Below are positions 7,523 to 15,091 of a stretch of DNA of 64,000 nucleotides, in pieces (positions within the stretch are counted from its first letter, which is position 1; every line of letters starts with the position of its first letter). The notes below the pieces were generated by a model. That model was not told where the DNA came from and did no database searches. It saw only the letters and a program-made list of their open reading frames with translations. The translations under genes and the position numbers were made by a program. The DNA is from Streptomyces rimosus (GTDB lineage: Bacteria; Actinomycetota; Actinomycetes; Streptomycetales; Streptomycetaceae). The stretch spans positions 3,472,001 through 3,536,000 of the forward strand of contig NZ_CP023688.1 of the NCBI RefSeq assembly GCF_008704655.1. Direction: 5' to 3'.

Positions 7523-8098
7523 TCAGTCCGAGATCGTGACGGTGGCGGGCGGCAGGGTCGGCAGCTGGAAGTCGACCTCGGTCACTTTTTCCGGCGGGGC
7601 CGGGAACTGGGCGAACAGGGGACGGCTCTCCCCGGGTTTGAGGCCGCTGAGCCCGGTCGTGCACAGGCATTCGCCCTCGGTGTCGCGCAGCACCAGGTAG
7701 CGCTTCTTGCCGGCCTTGTCGACCAGGGTGGCGCCGGAGACGGAGGAGCGCGAGCGCATGCCGGTCTCGTTGGAGCGCCAGTTGATCGCGTTGAAGATCT
7801 TGGTGCCCTTGTTGGTGACCGTACCGCTGACCGTGACGAAGCCTCCGGAGTCGCGGACCGCGGAGTGCAGGGTGACGACCACCCCGTCCGGGCCCTTCAT
7901 CTCGCCGATGGCCTGGGTGGTGTCGGCGGCCGGGGTGCCGCGGCCGGTGGTCTTCGGGGCGGCGGCCCGTGTCGGGGGTTTGCCGTCGGCCGCGCCGCCG
8001 CCGTCGTCCCCGCCGCAGCCGCTCACGACGAGAGCGAGCCCGGCGGCGATCGCCGCGGCGGCCACTCTCCTGGCCTTCGAAGGGCGCCCGGTACTCAT
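7523..8098 (-). CDS. Lipoprotein of unknown function, tad-linked
   Basis: A 191-residue lipoprotein. The signal sequence ends in the lipobox LVVSGC, followed by a Gly/Asp/Ala/Thr-rich linker. It then has a compact domain (VVTLHSAVRDSGGFVTVSGTV, NAINWRSNETG) resembling the beta-sandwich of DUF4352-type extracellular proteins. A Cys pair (GECLCTTG) could form a disulfide or metal site. The ATG at 8098 has AGAGGGA upstream. Its stop is three nt before the OmpA-family start, so the two are probably translationally coupled. Both follow the TadG-like gene and may form the outer part of the pilus apparatus. Confidence 0.8.
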   Translation of the reverse strand: MSTGRPSKARRVAAAAIAAGLALVVSGCGGDDGGGAADGKPPTRAAAPKTTGRGTPAADTTQAIGEMKGPDGVVVTLHSAVRDSGGFVTVSGTVTNKGTKIFNAINWRSNETGMRSRSSVSGATLVDKAGKKRYLVLRDTEGECLCTTGLSGLKPGESRPLFAQFPAPPEKVTEVDFQLPTLPPATVTISD

Positions 8099-8130
8099 GG
8101 ATGCGATTCCCTCTGCTCGTCGTCGGCTGG

Positions 8131-8886
8131 TCATTCGGCAAGGCGTACGGAGAACAGGTCGGACGCTTCCGGCAGCTCGCCGCGCGGGTCGGCGGGGTCG
8201 ATCGTCCACTTCTTGCCGTGCTCGCAGACGAGGTCGAGGGGAGGGCCGGGCGCGGGTTCCCCGGCAGGCGGGTCGCCGTCCTCATTCTGGCCCTGACCCC
8301 CGCTCTGGCCCTGATCCCCGCCCTGCCCCTGACCCTCGTCCTGGCCCGTACCGGGCGGCCCCGGCTCCCGCTGCGGGCCCGCGGCGCAGCGCGGCTCCAC
8401 CACCGCCTTGGCGCGTGCCGACGCGTGCTTGCCCTCGGTCCCCGGAATGACCGAACGGCCCACCGTCTTACGGGTGTCGGCCTGTACGGCGAAGGACGTG
8501 GGGTACGAGCCGGGGGTGCACGTCGCGTCGGCGTCGTTGCGCCCCGCGAACCACTGGGCGTTCGTACACGCCTCGTCGCCGGGTACGCCACGGCCGTCGA
8601 GGAAGTCGCGCCAGGGCGCGCCCGTACGGACCGCGTCCAGGAGCTTCGTGGTCAGCTGGTCGCGGTACTTCTGACCGGCCGCGAGGGCCGCCGCGTCGGC
8701 CGCGGTCTGCGCGGAGTTGCGTACCGCCGCGGCCTGCCCGACCGCGAAGAACGCCAGGGCCAGGAAGAGCAGGCCCGCCACGGCCACGATGTAGACGGGG
8801 AACGCCTGCCCGGAGTCCCGGGCCCCTCGCGCGTCCCCTTCCGGCCCGGCGCGTCGCGCCCGCCGGCGGGACGCGCCCCGCGTCAG
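8131..8886 (-). CDS. TadG-like pilus-associated protein (start codon uncertain)
   Basis: The segment DSGQAFPVYIVAVAGLLFLALAFFAVGQAAAVRNSAQTAADAAALAAG is one N-terminal hydrophobic helix followed by the alanine-rich TadG/pseudopilin-like helix. A Gln/Gly/Asp/Pro-rich linker lies around residues 170-205 and four to six cysteines follow. Such proteins are minor pilin or anchoring components of Tad loci. No ATG, GTG or TTG precedes the membrane helix in frame. The best choice is a CTG at 8886 that overlaps the Flp pilin stop codon; the first GTG would remove the leader and start inside the helix. The product would be about 251 residues. Confidence 0.75.
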   Translation of the reverse strand: MTRGASRRRARRAGPEGDARGARDSGQAFPVYIVAVAGLLFLALAFFAVGQAAAVRNSAQTAADAAALAAGQKYRDQLTTKLLDAVRTGAPWRDFLDGRGVPGDEACTNAQWFAGRNDADATCTPGSYPTSFAVQADTRKTVGRSVIPGTEGKHASARAKAVVEPRCAAGPQREPGPPGTGQDEGQGQGGDQGQSGGQGQNEDGDPPAGEPAPGPPLDLVCEHGKKWTIDPADPRGELPEASDLFSVRLAE

Positions 8887-9089
8887 ATGCCCACGACCTG
8901 GGAGATCTTGTTCGAGATGGCCGTGGCGATCTGGCTGCCGAAGTCCGTGGTCGACAGCACCAGTACGATCGCCACCACCACGGCGATGATGCCCAGGTAC
9001 TCGATCGAGGTCTGCCCCCGGTCGTTCGAGATCAGGCCCTGGTCGTTCGAGGTCTGTCCCCGGTCGTTTCCGAACAACCGCTTCGCCAT
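8883..9089 (-). CDS. Flp-family type IVb pilin
   Basis: A 68-residue prepilin, the structural subunit of the Tad pilus. The mature part GQTSIEYLGIIAVVVAIVLVLS has the Glu at +5 and the hydrophobic stem, followed by a short tail (FGSQIATAISNKISQVVGI). The leader MAKRLFGNDRGQTSNDQGLIS is unusual: the heptad NDRGQTS occurs as NDRGQTS, NDQGLIS, NDRGQTS, so the G|QTS processing context appears twice. GGAG nine nt upstream supports the ATG at 9089. The gene follows a 546-bp non-coding gap, suggesting its own promoter, as expected for the most abundant product of the locus. Confidence 0.9.
   Translation of the reverse strand: MAKRLFGNDRGQTSNDQGLISNDRGQTSIEYLGIIAVVVAIVLVLSTTDFGSQIATAISNKISQVVGI
9009..9071. 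repeat. Three tandem 21-bp units in the pilin leader
   Basis: Units at 9009-9029, 9030-9050 and 9051-9071 share the core CCGGTCGTTC. They encode the repeated heptads of the prepilin leader. Units 1 and 3 are nearly identical; the middle one has diverged. Confidence 0.85.
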
Positions 9090-9635
9090 CGTGTTCCCCT
9101 CCATGGGCGGCCGGGCCGCTCCGGTCCGGATGGTCTGCCCCCGTGGTGTCGCCGCGCGAGCGGGCGCCGTACGGGCGGGCCCGGTTCGCACGGGCACCGG
9201 ACGTCCGTGCTCCGAACGTGAGCACGCTGCGCACACACACGCTCGCGACACGAGAAACGTACGCCGGAACACCGGTCCCGGAACAGGGCACACGGCACCA
9301 TTCCTTTCCCGGTGAACCGAGTTGAAGCATCGGGGGGTCCTTCGGGCCGTCCGGTCCGCCCGGCAGCGCCGTCCCCTCCGCCGCGCCCGGCTCTCCCGGT
9401 ACGCCCGTTCCGTCCGACGGCATTGGTCCCACCCCCGCCCCGTCCTCGTCGGCAGCGCCGTTTCCGGATGTCCCGGTGTGCCCGGCGGTACGGCCGGGGC
9501 CGGGGAACACATGGATGCCGACTGTGCCATATACCGTTGCGTACGCGAAGGGCGTACGCACAACAGGGGGCCGTTTCGAGACGCGGAAACCGCGTGTGCG
9601 GTATGTGAGTTGACGCGCCGCCCGCGTAGCACCGA
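9090..9635. other. Long non-coding gap within the tad locus
   Basis: 546 bp between the tadC stop and the pilin start, where neighbouring genes are packed or overlapping. No credible gene in any frame. It contains a perfect inverted repeat (TGCGTACG, 7 nt, CGTACGCA) at 9538-9560 next to an ATATAC patch, and a small hairpin (ACGCGG, 3 nt, CCGCGT) at 9581-9595. It probably holds the pilin promoter, its control sites and a long 5' leader. Confidence 0.6.
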
Positions 9636-10538
9636 TCACTTGCCCATGAGCGAGCCGAAGTCGGTTCCCGAGCCCAGGAAGAAGCCCGCGACCAGCAGGA
9701 TCATCGTGCCGGGCACCATGAACGTGGTGACGACCACGGTGGCCTTGGGCACCGCGCGGGCGGCGCGGCGGCGGGCGTTCTGCGCGTCGGTGCGGCGCAT
9801 GTCGTCGGCGATCTGGATGAGGGTGTCCACGATCGGGGACCCGAGTTCCTCGCCCTGCTGGAGTGCGGTGACGAACTGCGCCACCTGATCGGAGTCGTTG
9901 CGTCTGCGCAGTTCCTCGAACGCCTCGCGGCGGCTGACGCCCATGTCCATCTGCCGCAGGGTGATCCGCAGCTCGTCGGCCCAGGGGCCTTCGTACTTGT
10001 CGGCCACCCGGTCCAGGGCCTGCCGGAAGCCCAGTCCGGCGCTGACCACGACGGCGAGCACGTCGAGGAAGTCGGGCAGGGTGCGTTCGATGGTGTCCTT
10101 GCGTTGGCGAATGGCGGCCCAGATGCCGACCTCGTTCCAGAAGAGGCCGAAGGCGAACAGCAGGAGGGCCAGCAGGAGCTGGGAGCGCAGCAGCATGACG
10201 AGCGCGCCGCCGAAGCCGAGGAAGCCGTAGACCGCGCGGCGGGCCGCGTAGCGGTCCACGGTGAGGCCGCCCGGGTTGCCCGCGAGATCGATGCGCCTGC
10301 GTACCTTGGCCACCCGCTTCTCCCCCATCAGGCGTAGGACGAGTGGCGCGTAGCGCATGCCCATCCGGTCCACCGCCGAGCCGACGACGGTGGTACGGGA
10401 CGCGCCCATCTCCAGGGCGACGGCGATGTCCGGGGGCAGTCTGGCCTCGCGGCGGTAGAGGGCGATGCCGTAGCAGATGCCCGCCACGGAGAGGGCGAGC
10501 GCGAGGGCCAGGAGGAGGCCGGTCGTTCCGATTCCCAT
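9636..10538 (-). CDS. tadC: TadC-like type II/IV secretion F-domain membrane protein
   Basis: A 300-residue inner-membrane platform protein of the Tad pilus. An N-terminal membrane helix is followed by two helices around residues 105-140 (GFLGFGGALVMLL, LLALLLFAFGLFWNEV). The cytoplasmic T2SSF domain follows (LPDFLDVLAVVVSAGLGFRQAL, DELRITLRQMDMGVSRREAFEEL), then a C-terminal membrane helix (MVPGTMILLVAGFFLG). It pairs with TadB, encoded 39 nt upstream, and works with the CpaF ATPase. Order and size match actinobacterial tad loci. Gene symbol by family position. Confidence 0.92.
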   Translation of the reverse strand: MGIGTTGLLLALALALSVAGICYGIALYRREARLPPDIAVALEMGASRTTVVGSAVDRMGMRYAPLVLRLMGEKRVAKVRRRIDLAGNPGGLTVDRYAARRAVYGFLGFGGALVMLLRSQLLLALLLFAFGLFWNEVGIWAAIRQRKDTIERTLPDFLDVLAVVVSAGLGFRQALDRVADKYEGPWADELRITLRQMDMGVSRREAFEELRRRNDSDQVAQFVTALQQGEELGSPIVDTLIQIADDMRRTDAQNARRRAARAVPKATVVVTTFMVPGTMILLVAGFFLGSGTDFGSLMGK

Positions 10539-10577
10539 GGGTGGGTGCCTTCTGGAGGGGAGGTGCGGCGGGCGCGG

Positions 10578-11522
10578 TCAGACGTCGATCTTGGAGATGC
10601 GGCGGATCACGAAGAAGCCGACCGCGTACAGGACGCAGGCCACGACCACCGCGGCCTGCCCCAGGAACGTGGCCGTCATCCGGTCGATGGCCCCGGGCGC
10701 GATGCGGTCCATCAGCAGCAGCGTGCCCAGGCCCAGGAACGGCACGACGTACGCCGTGACGACGACCTGGGAGAGCTGGGTGCGCACCTCGCGCCGGGTC
10801 TCCTTGCGCTCCTCCAGGGTCTTGGTGAGGTTGCGCAGCGAGCCGACGACCGTGCCGCCCGCGCGGTTGGACAGCACGAGGGTGGTGACGAGGACGACGA
10901 GTTCGCGCGAGGGCAGGCGGGCGGCCAGCTCGTCCAGGGCATCGTCCAGGGAGTGGCCGACGGCGAGCTTGTCGGAGACCTTGGCCAGTTCCTCGCCCGC
11001 CGGTGCCTCCAGTTCTTCCGCCGCCATGCCCAGGGCGGTGCGCAGGGCCAGCCCGGCCTGGGTGGCGTTGGCGAGGATGCGGGACAGTTCGGGCAGCTGG
11101 TTGATGAACCGCTCGATACGTTTCTGCCGCTGCCAGTTGAGGAAGGCGTACGCGGCCCAGACCGCCGCCAGCGCGGCGATCGGCCCGAAGAAGGGCGCCA
11201 GGACCGCCTGGGCGATCAGCCACACCCCGGCAACCACGGCGAGCAGGCAGACGAAGAACTCGCCGGGGGTGACGTCCAGGCCGGTGGCGGCCAGCCGCAG
11301 TTCGAGGCCGCGGCCGAGGCGGGTGGCGCGCAGCCGGCGGTCGACGCCCGCGAAGCGGCGGCCGCGGCCCGTCCGGGGCAGGCCGGGGTCGTCGGAGAGC
11401 CGGTCGACGAGGGCCTGGTGTCGCTCGCGTCCGGTCGCGTACAGCCGCAGACCCACCACGGCCAGCACCGCGCAGAGCAGCGTGGTGCCGAGGGTGAGCA
11501 GGGCGATGCTGTCCAGGGACAT
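10578..11522 (-). CDS. tadB: TadB-like type II/IV secretion F-domain membrane protein
   Basis: A 314-residue paralogue of TadC and the other half of the Tad pilus platform. It starts with a membrane helix (IALLTLGTTLLCAVLAVVGL). Two further helices lie mid-protein (FFVCLLAVVAGVWLIAQAVL), followed by the T2SSF core (LPELSRILANATQAGLALRTAL, LAVGHSLDDALDELAARLPSREL). Two helices close the protein. It sits between cpaF and tadC in one transcript. A 63-bp gap to cpaF contains a two-copy 15-bp repeat. Confidence 0.92.
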   Translation of the reverse strand: MSLDSIALLTLGTTLLCAVLAVVGLRLYATGRERHQALVDRLSDDPGLPRTGRGRRFAGVDRRLRATRLGRGLELRLAATGLDVTPGEFFVCLLAVVAGVWLIAQAVLAPFFGPIAALAAVWAAYAFLNWQRQKRIERFINQLPELSRILANATQAGLALRTALGMAAEELEAPAGEELAKVSDKLAVGHSLDDALDELAARLPSRELVVLVTTLVLSNRAGGTVVGSLRNLTKTLEERKETRREVRTQLSQVVVTAYVVPFLGLGTLLLMDRIAPGAIDRMTATFLGQAAVVVACVLYAVGFFVIRRISKIDV

Positions 11523-11548
11523 GGGGGTTACGTCCGTCCTCCTGCTGC

Positions 11549-11578
11549 GGGCTGTGGGTTTACGGGCTGTGGGCCTAC
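11549..11578. repeat. Two tandem 15-bp units (GGGCTGTGGGYYTAC)
   Basis: Copies at 11549-11563 and 11564-11578 differ at two positions and fill about half of the gap between cpaF and tadB. The unit resembles the 14-bp tandem unit at 18511-18552. Confidence 0.7.
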
Positions 11579-11585
11579 GGGGCCG

Positions 11586-12923
11586 TCACGTGACCTCTCG
11601 GGTGGCGAGCCGGCCGTCGGTGGCGGCGACACCGAAGGCCGGGGGTACGGGTTCGTCGGCCAGATAGAGGCGTTGGGCGACCCGGCGCGGCAGTGGGAAG
11701 TAGCGGAAGCGGCCGCGTACGGTGCGGTCGGCGCCGCTGGGCTCGGCCTCGAAGCGGCAGACCGTGGCGAGGCGGTAGTCGGCGTGGCCGTGCGAGTCCA
11801 GGATGGCGACCTCGCCGATCCGGCGGGAGCCGTCGGCGTGCCGGGCGATCTGCACGATGCAGTCGACGGCGCTGTTGATCTGGTCGCGCAGCGCCTCGAA
11901 GGGGACCTTGACGTCCGACATGGAGGCGAGCGTCTGGAGGCGCATCAGGGCGTCCTCGGCGCTGTTGGCGTGCACGGTGGCCAGTGAGCCGTCGTGGCCG
12001 GTGGACATCGCCTGGAGCATGTCCAGCGTCTCGCCGCCGCGGACCTCGCCGACGATGATGCGGTCGGGACGCATGCGCAGCGAGTTGCGTACGAGGTCGC
12101 GGATGGTGATCCGGCCCTTGCCCTCCACGTTGGGCGGCCGGGACTCCAGGCGGATCACATGGGTCTGCTGGAGCTGGAGTTCGGCGGCGTCCTCGACGGT
12201 GATGATGCGCTCGCCCTCCGGGATCAGCCCGGAGAGGGCGTTGAGCAGGGTGGTCTTGCCCGCGCCGGTGGGCCCGGAGACCACGACGTTGAACTTGGCC
12301 CGCACCAGCGCCGCCAGCAGCATCACCATCTGGTCGTCGAGCGTGCCCATGCCGATCAGCTCGGGCAGCGTGTAGGCGCGCGGGAAGCGGCGGATGGTGA
12401 GGGTGGCGCCGTTCAGGGCGAGCGGCGGGATGATGACGTTGACGCGCTCGCCGGACGGCAGCCGCGCGTCGACCATCGGATTGGACTCGTCCACCCGCCG
12501 GTTGACGGTCGAGACGATGCGCTCGATGGTCTGCATGAGCTGTTCGTGGGAGGCGAAGCGGACGGGTACGAGTTCCACCCGGCCGTGCCGCTCCACGTAC
12601 ACCTGGTCGGGACCGTTGACCATGATCTCGGTGACCGAGGCGTCTTCGAGGAGCGGTTCCAGGACGCCGAGGCCGAGCGCCTCGTCCACCACCCGGCGGA
12701 TGAGCTGCGCGCGCTCGGCCGTGGACAGGACCGGGCCCTCGCGGCTGATGATGTGGCCGAGAACGCGCTCCAGGCGGGTGCGGCGCTCGGCCGCGGCCAG
12801 CGCGGACATCTCGGCGAGGTCGATCTCTTCGAGCAGCTTGGCACGGTAGACGGCGACGAGATGGCCGTCCTCGCGGCCGGACGGCGGGGCCTCCGGCGCG
12901 GCGATGCGGGCTTTGAGGCTCAT
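11586..12923 (-). CDS. cpaF: CpaF/TadA secretion ATPase
   Basis: A 445-residue hexameric ATPase driving Tad pilus assembly. Walker A GPTGAGKT lies near residue 220, with the flanking GLIPEGERIITVEDAAEL as the Asp box region. The Walker B/His-box region reads RMRPDRIIVGEVRGGETLDMLQAMSTGHDGS, given in parts: RPDRIIVGEVRG and STGHDGSLATVHAN. The N-terminal domain includes VTEIMVNGPDQVYVERHG, characteristic of CpaF rather than PilB. It overlaps the upstream TadE-like stop by 4 nt (ATGA), indicating translational coupling. Confidence 0.96.
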   Translation of the reverse strand: MSLKARIAAPEAPPSGREDGHLVAVYRAKLLEEIDLAEMSALAAAERRTRLERVLGHIISREGPVLSTAERAQLIRRVVDEALGLGVLEPLLEDASVTEIMVNGPDQVYVERHGRVELVPVRFASHEQLMQTIERIVSTVNRRVDESNPMVDARLPSGERVNVIIPPLALNGATLTIRRFPRAYTLPELIGMGTLDDQMVMLLAALVRAKFNVVVSGPTGAGKTTLLNALSGLIPEGERIITVEDAAELQLQQTHVIRLESRPPNVEGKGRITIRDLVRNSLRMRPDRIIVGEVRGGETLDMLQAMSTGHDGSLATVHANSAEDALMRLQTLASMSDVKVPFEALRDQINSAVDCIVQIARHADGSRRIGEVAILDSHGHADYRLATVCRFEAEPSGADRTVRGRFRYFPLPRRVAQRLYLADEPVPPAFGVAATDGRLATREVT

Positions 12924-13345
12924 GGGGCGGTCGTTCCTCCGGGTTCCGCGGGCAGGGCCATGGTGGCGGTGCGGGTGGCGTGCCAGGGGCCGACGCCGGG
13001 AAGGAGGGTCGGGATCTCGACGGTGGCGGTCGCGTGGACCTCGCCGCCGCCTTCCGAGGCTTCGACCACGGCGTCCGCGCCCGCCCAGCCGCTCATGGCC
13101 GCCTTGCCCGCCGCGACCGGGCCGATCTTCCGGTCGGCCTCGTCCAGGGTGGCCGTACGGGCGGCGGCGCGCGCTCCCGTACCGGCCTGCTGGACGGCGT
13201 ACGCGGCCAGGCCGAGCTGCACCACGGCGAGGGCGATGAGCAGCAGGATCGGCAGGAAGCCGAGGAATTCGATGGAGATCTGGCCGCGGTCGTCGCGCCG
13301 GACGCGCGGCCTGCTGCCTCTCCGGGTGCGTACCGTCCCCCTCAC
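12920..13345 (-). CDS. TadE-like pseudopilin (second copy)
   Basis: A 141-residue TadE-family minor pilin. A basic N-terminus leads to the processing-type motif DDRGQISIEFLGFLPILLLIALAVVQLGLAAYAV. An Ala-rich segment (QQAGTGARAAARTATLDEADRK) and a small C-terminal beta domain follow. The DRGQ-SIE context matches that of the Flp pilin, so the same peptidase may cleave it. The GTG start overlaps the preceding gene's stop by 4 nt, and its own stop overlaps cpaF by 4 nt, so these genes are tightly coupled. Confidence 0.9.
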   Translation of the reverse strand: MRGTVRTRRGSRPRVRRDDRGQISIEFLGFLPILLLIALAVVQLGLAAYAVQQAGTGARAAARTATLDEADRKIGPVAAGKAAMSGWAGADAVVEASEGGGEVHATATVEIPTLLPGVGPWHATRTATMALPAEPGGTTAP

Positions 13346-13728
13346 GTCCCCTCCTCCTCCGCCGCCCCCGCCGAACCCGTGACTGTCCCCCACGGGAAGT
13401 CCGCGACGCCGGGGAAGAGCACCGGCACCTTGAGCCCGATCCGGGCGGTGAACAGGCCGCCCTGCGCGCCGCACGTGATGTCGGCGCCGCCCTGCCAGGC
13501 GCCGGGCAGGTCCTTCTTCGCCGCCGCCGCGCAGGCGCCCTCGCCGCCGGTCCGGGTGGCGGTGCCCGCTCGCGCGCCCTTGTCCGCCGCGTTGGCGGCG
13601 AGCGCGTACGTATAGCCGATCAGCACGAACTGCCAGACGACGGCGAGGGCTACGAGGATCAGCGGGGTGAGGCCGAGCAGTTCGACGGAGACCTGACCGC
13701 GGTCGTCGCCCGGCCGGGCGCGGCGCAT
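13342..13728 (-). CDS. TadE-like pseudopilin (first copy)
   Basis: A 128-residue TadE-family protein paralogous to the next gene. MRRARPGDDRGQVSVELLGLTPLILVALAVVW carries the DRGQ processing context, the Glu and the membrane helix. YALAANAADKGARAGTATRTG is the usual Ala-rich stem. Two Cys (EGACAAAA, ITCGAQGG) may bond outside the cell. Minor pseudopilins of this kind are thought to prime or cap the pilus. It begins four nt after cpaE ends and overlaps the second TadE gene by 4 nt. Confidence 0.9.
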   Translation of the reverse strand: MRRARPGDDRGQVSVELLGLTPLILVALAVVWQFVLIGYTYALAANAADKGARAGTATRTGGEGACAAAAKKDLPGAWQGGADITCGAQGGLFTARIGLKVPVLFPGVADFPWGTVTGSAGAAEEEGT

Positions 13729-13731
13729 GCC

Positions 13732-15078
13732 TCAGCCCTCCTCGTACGGATCGGCCGGGCCGTACGAGCCCGCGCCCGGCTCCGCGGCGCCCGGTCCGGC
13801 CGTCAGCGCCTTGCGCCGCCGCCCGGTCAGCGACGTACGGGCGCGGTGGCTGCCCCGCCCCTGCCGTGCGGCGGGCACGTCGACCAGGCCCAGTTCCCCC
13901 GCCAGCGCCCACAGGGCCTGCCGAACGGTGGAGCGGGCGTCCAGGTCCTGCATCCGGCCGGCGTCGACGTACGGCTGGAGTTCCTTGAAGCCGGCCGGTA
14001 CGGGGGTGCGCGCGACGCGGGTGCCGGTGGCCTTGGCCACCAGCGGCGGCTGGATCTCGGTGTTGCGGGTGAGGCGGTTGACGACGGTGGTGGTGTCCTC
14101 GGCCTTGCGGATCTGGAGGCGGTCCCACAGCCGTACCAGGCGCTTGGCGGCCCGTACGGCAACCACGTCCGGCGTGGTCACCAGCAGCGCCACGTCGGAG
14201 AGTTCCACGGCTGCCGCGTTGGCGGACTGCATCTGGGCGCCGCAGTCCACCACCACCAGCTCGTAGCGCGAGCGCAGCGCTGAGAGGACCGTACGGGCGG
14301 CCCGGTCGTCCACCTCCTCCCCGCGCTCCCCCTCCTCCGGCGCCAGCAGCAGGCCGAGGCCGGTGTGGTGGGCGTGCACGGCGTCCTGGAGTACGCGTAC
14401 GGAGATGTCCTGGATGCCCGCCAGGTCGACGATCGAGCGGCGGAACTGGACGTCCAGGTAGGAGGCCACGTCGCCGGACTGGAGGTCCATGTCCACCAGC
14501 GCGACGCTGCGCCCGGCGGCGCGCGCGGCGAGGGCCAGTTGGACGGCGGTGAGGGTCGTACCCACACCGCCCTTGGCGCCCGTGACGGTGACGAGCGTCC
14601 CGGCGGGCCCGGCCGCCGCCTCCTGGCCGCCGCCCAGGTGCACCCGTACGCCGGTCGCCCACTGGGCGGCGGCCTGCACCCGGGCGGCCAGTTCGTCGTA
14701 GCCGAGCGGCAGGCCGACGACGCCGCGCGCGCCCGCGTCCATGGCGGCGGCGAACAAGGCGGGGCCCGCGTCGGCGGTGATCAGCACGACGCCGACGGCG
14801 GGGAAGCGCAGCGCGATGTCGCGGATCAGCTCCAGCGCGGGCACCGGGCCGATGCGCTCGTGGACGAGGACGACCTCGGGGAGTTCGTCCACGGCCGCGG
14901 ACGGCGGGGCCGCGGCACCGGCCACCGACCGGGACGCGGCCTGGTCGAGGGCGTTGACCAGGGCCGTCGAGTCGGCGACCGGCGGCGCGGGCTCGGCGCC
15001 CGGCAGCTGGCCGATCAGCGAGGACACGGCACGGGCTGCGTCCGGTTCGCCGACGGCCGCGAGGATGCGGATGGTCAC
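13732..15078 (-). CDS. cpaE: CpaE/TadZ-type MinD-like ATPase
   Basis: A 448-residue localisation ATPase of Tad pili. The N-terminal 140 residues form a receiver-like atypical domain (MTIRILAAVGEPDAARAV, VLVHERIGPVPALELIRDI, GVVLITADAG, GARGVVGLPLGYDEL). The MinD-like domain then carries the deviant Walker A TGAKGGVGTT around residue 165, DMDLQSGDVASYLD and ELVVVDCGAQM. The second lysine of the canonical KGGxGK motif is Thr, as is common in CpaE. A Pro/Gly-rich tail ends it. It lies between cpaB and the TadE pair. Confidence 0.93.
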   Translation of the reverse strand: MTIRILAAVGEPDAARAVSSLIGQLPGAEPAPPVADSTALVNALDQAASRSVAGAAAPPSAAVDELPEVVLVHERIGPVPALELIRDIALRFPAVGVVLITADAGPALFAAAMDAGARGVVGLPLGYDELAARVQAAAQWATGVRVHLGGGQEAAAGPAGTLVTVTGAKGGVGTTLTAVQLALAARAAGRSVALVDMDLQSGDVASYLDVQFRRSIVDLAGIQDISVRVLQDAVHAHHTGLGLLLAPEEGERGEEVDDRAARTVLSALRSRYELVVVDCGAQMQSANAAAVELSDVALLVTTPDVVAVRAAKRLVRLWDRLQIRKAEDTTTVVNRLTRNTEIQPPLVAKATGTRVARTPVPAGFKELQPYVDAGRMQDLDARSTVRQALWALAGELGLVDVPAARQGRGSHRARTSLTGRRRKALTAGPGAAEPGAGSYGPADPYEEG

Positions 15079-15091
15079 CTGTGCCTCCGGG

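Noticed and set aside
6783..8591. Open frame extending the TetR gene upstream by 600 codons
   Set aside because: The extra part is antisense-like Arg/Pro-rich translation across the OmpA and lipoprotein genes; the TetR protein starts properly at 6782.
9581..9595. Small hairpin ACGCGG-AAA-CCGCGT as tadC terminator
   Set aside because: The six-bp stem without a U-tract is too weak to call; mentioned only within the gap entry.
8887..11223. Very long minus-strand frame joining tadB, tadC and pilin regions to the TadG-like gene
   Set aside because: High GC keeps alternate frames open; the translation is Arg/Pro/Gly noise until the TadG-like leader.
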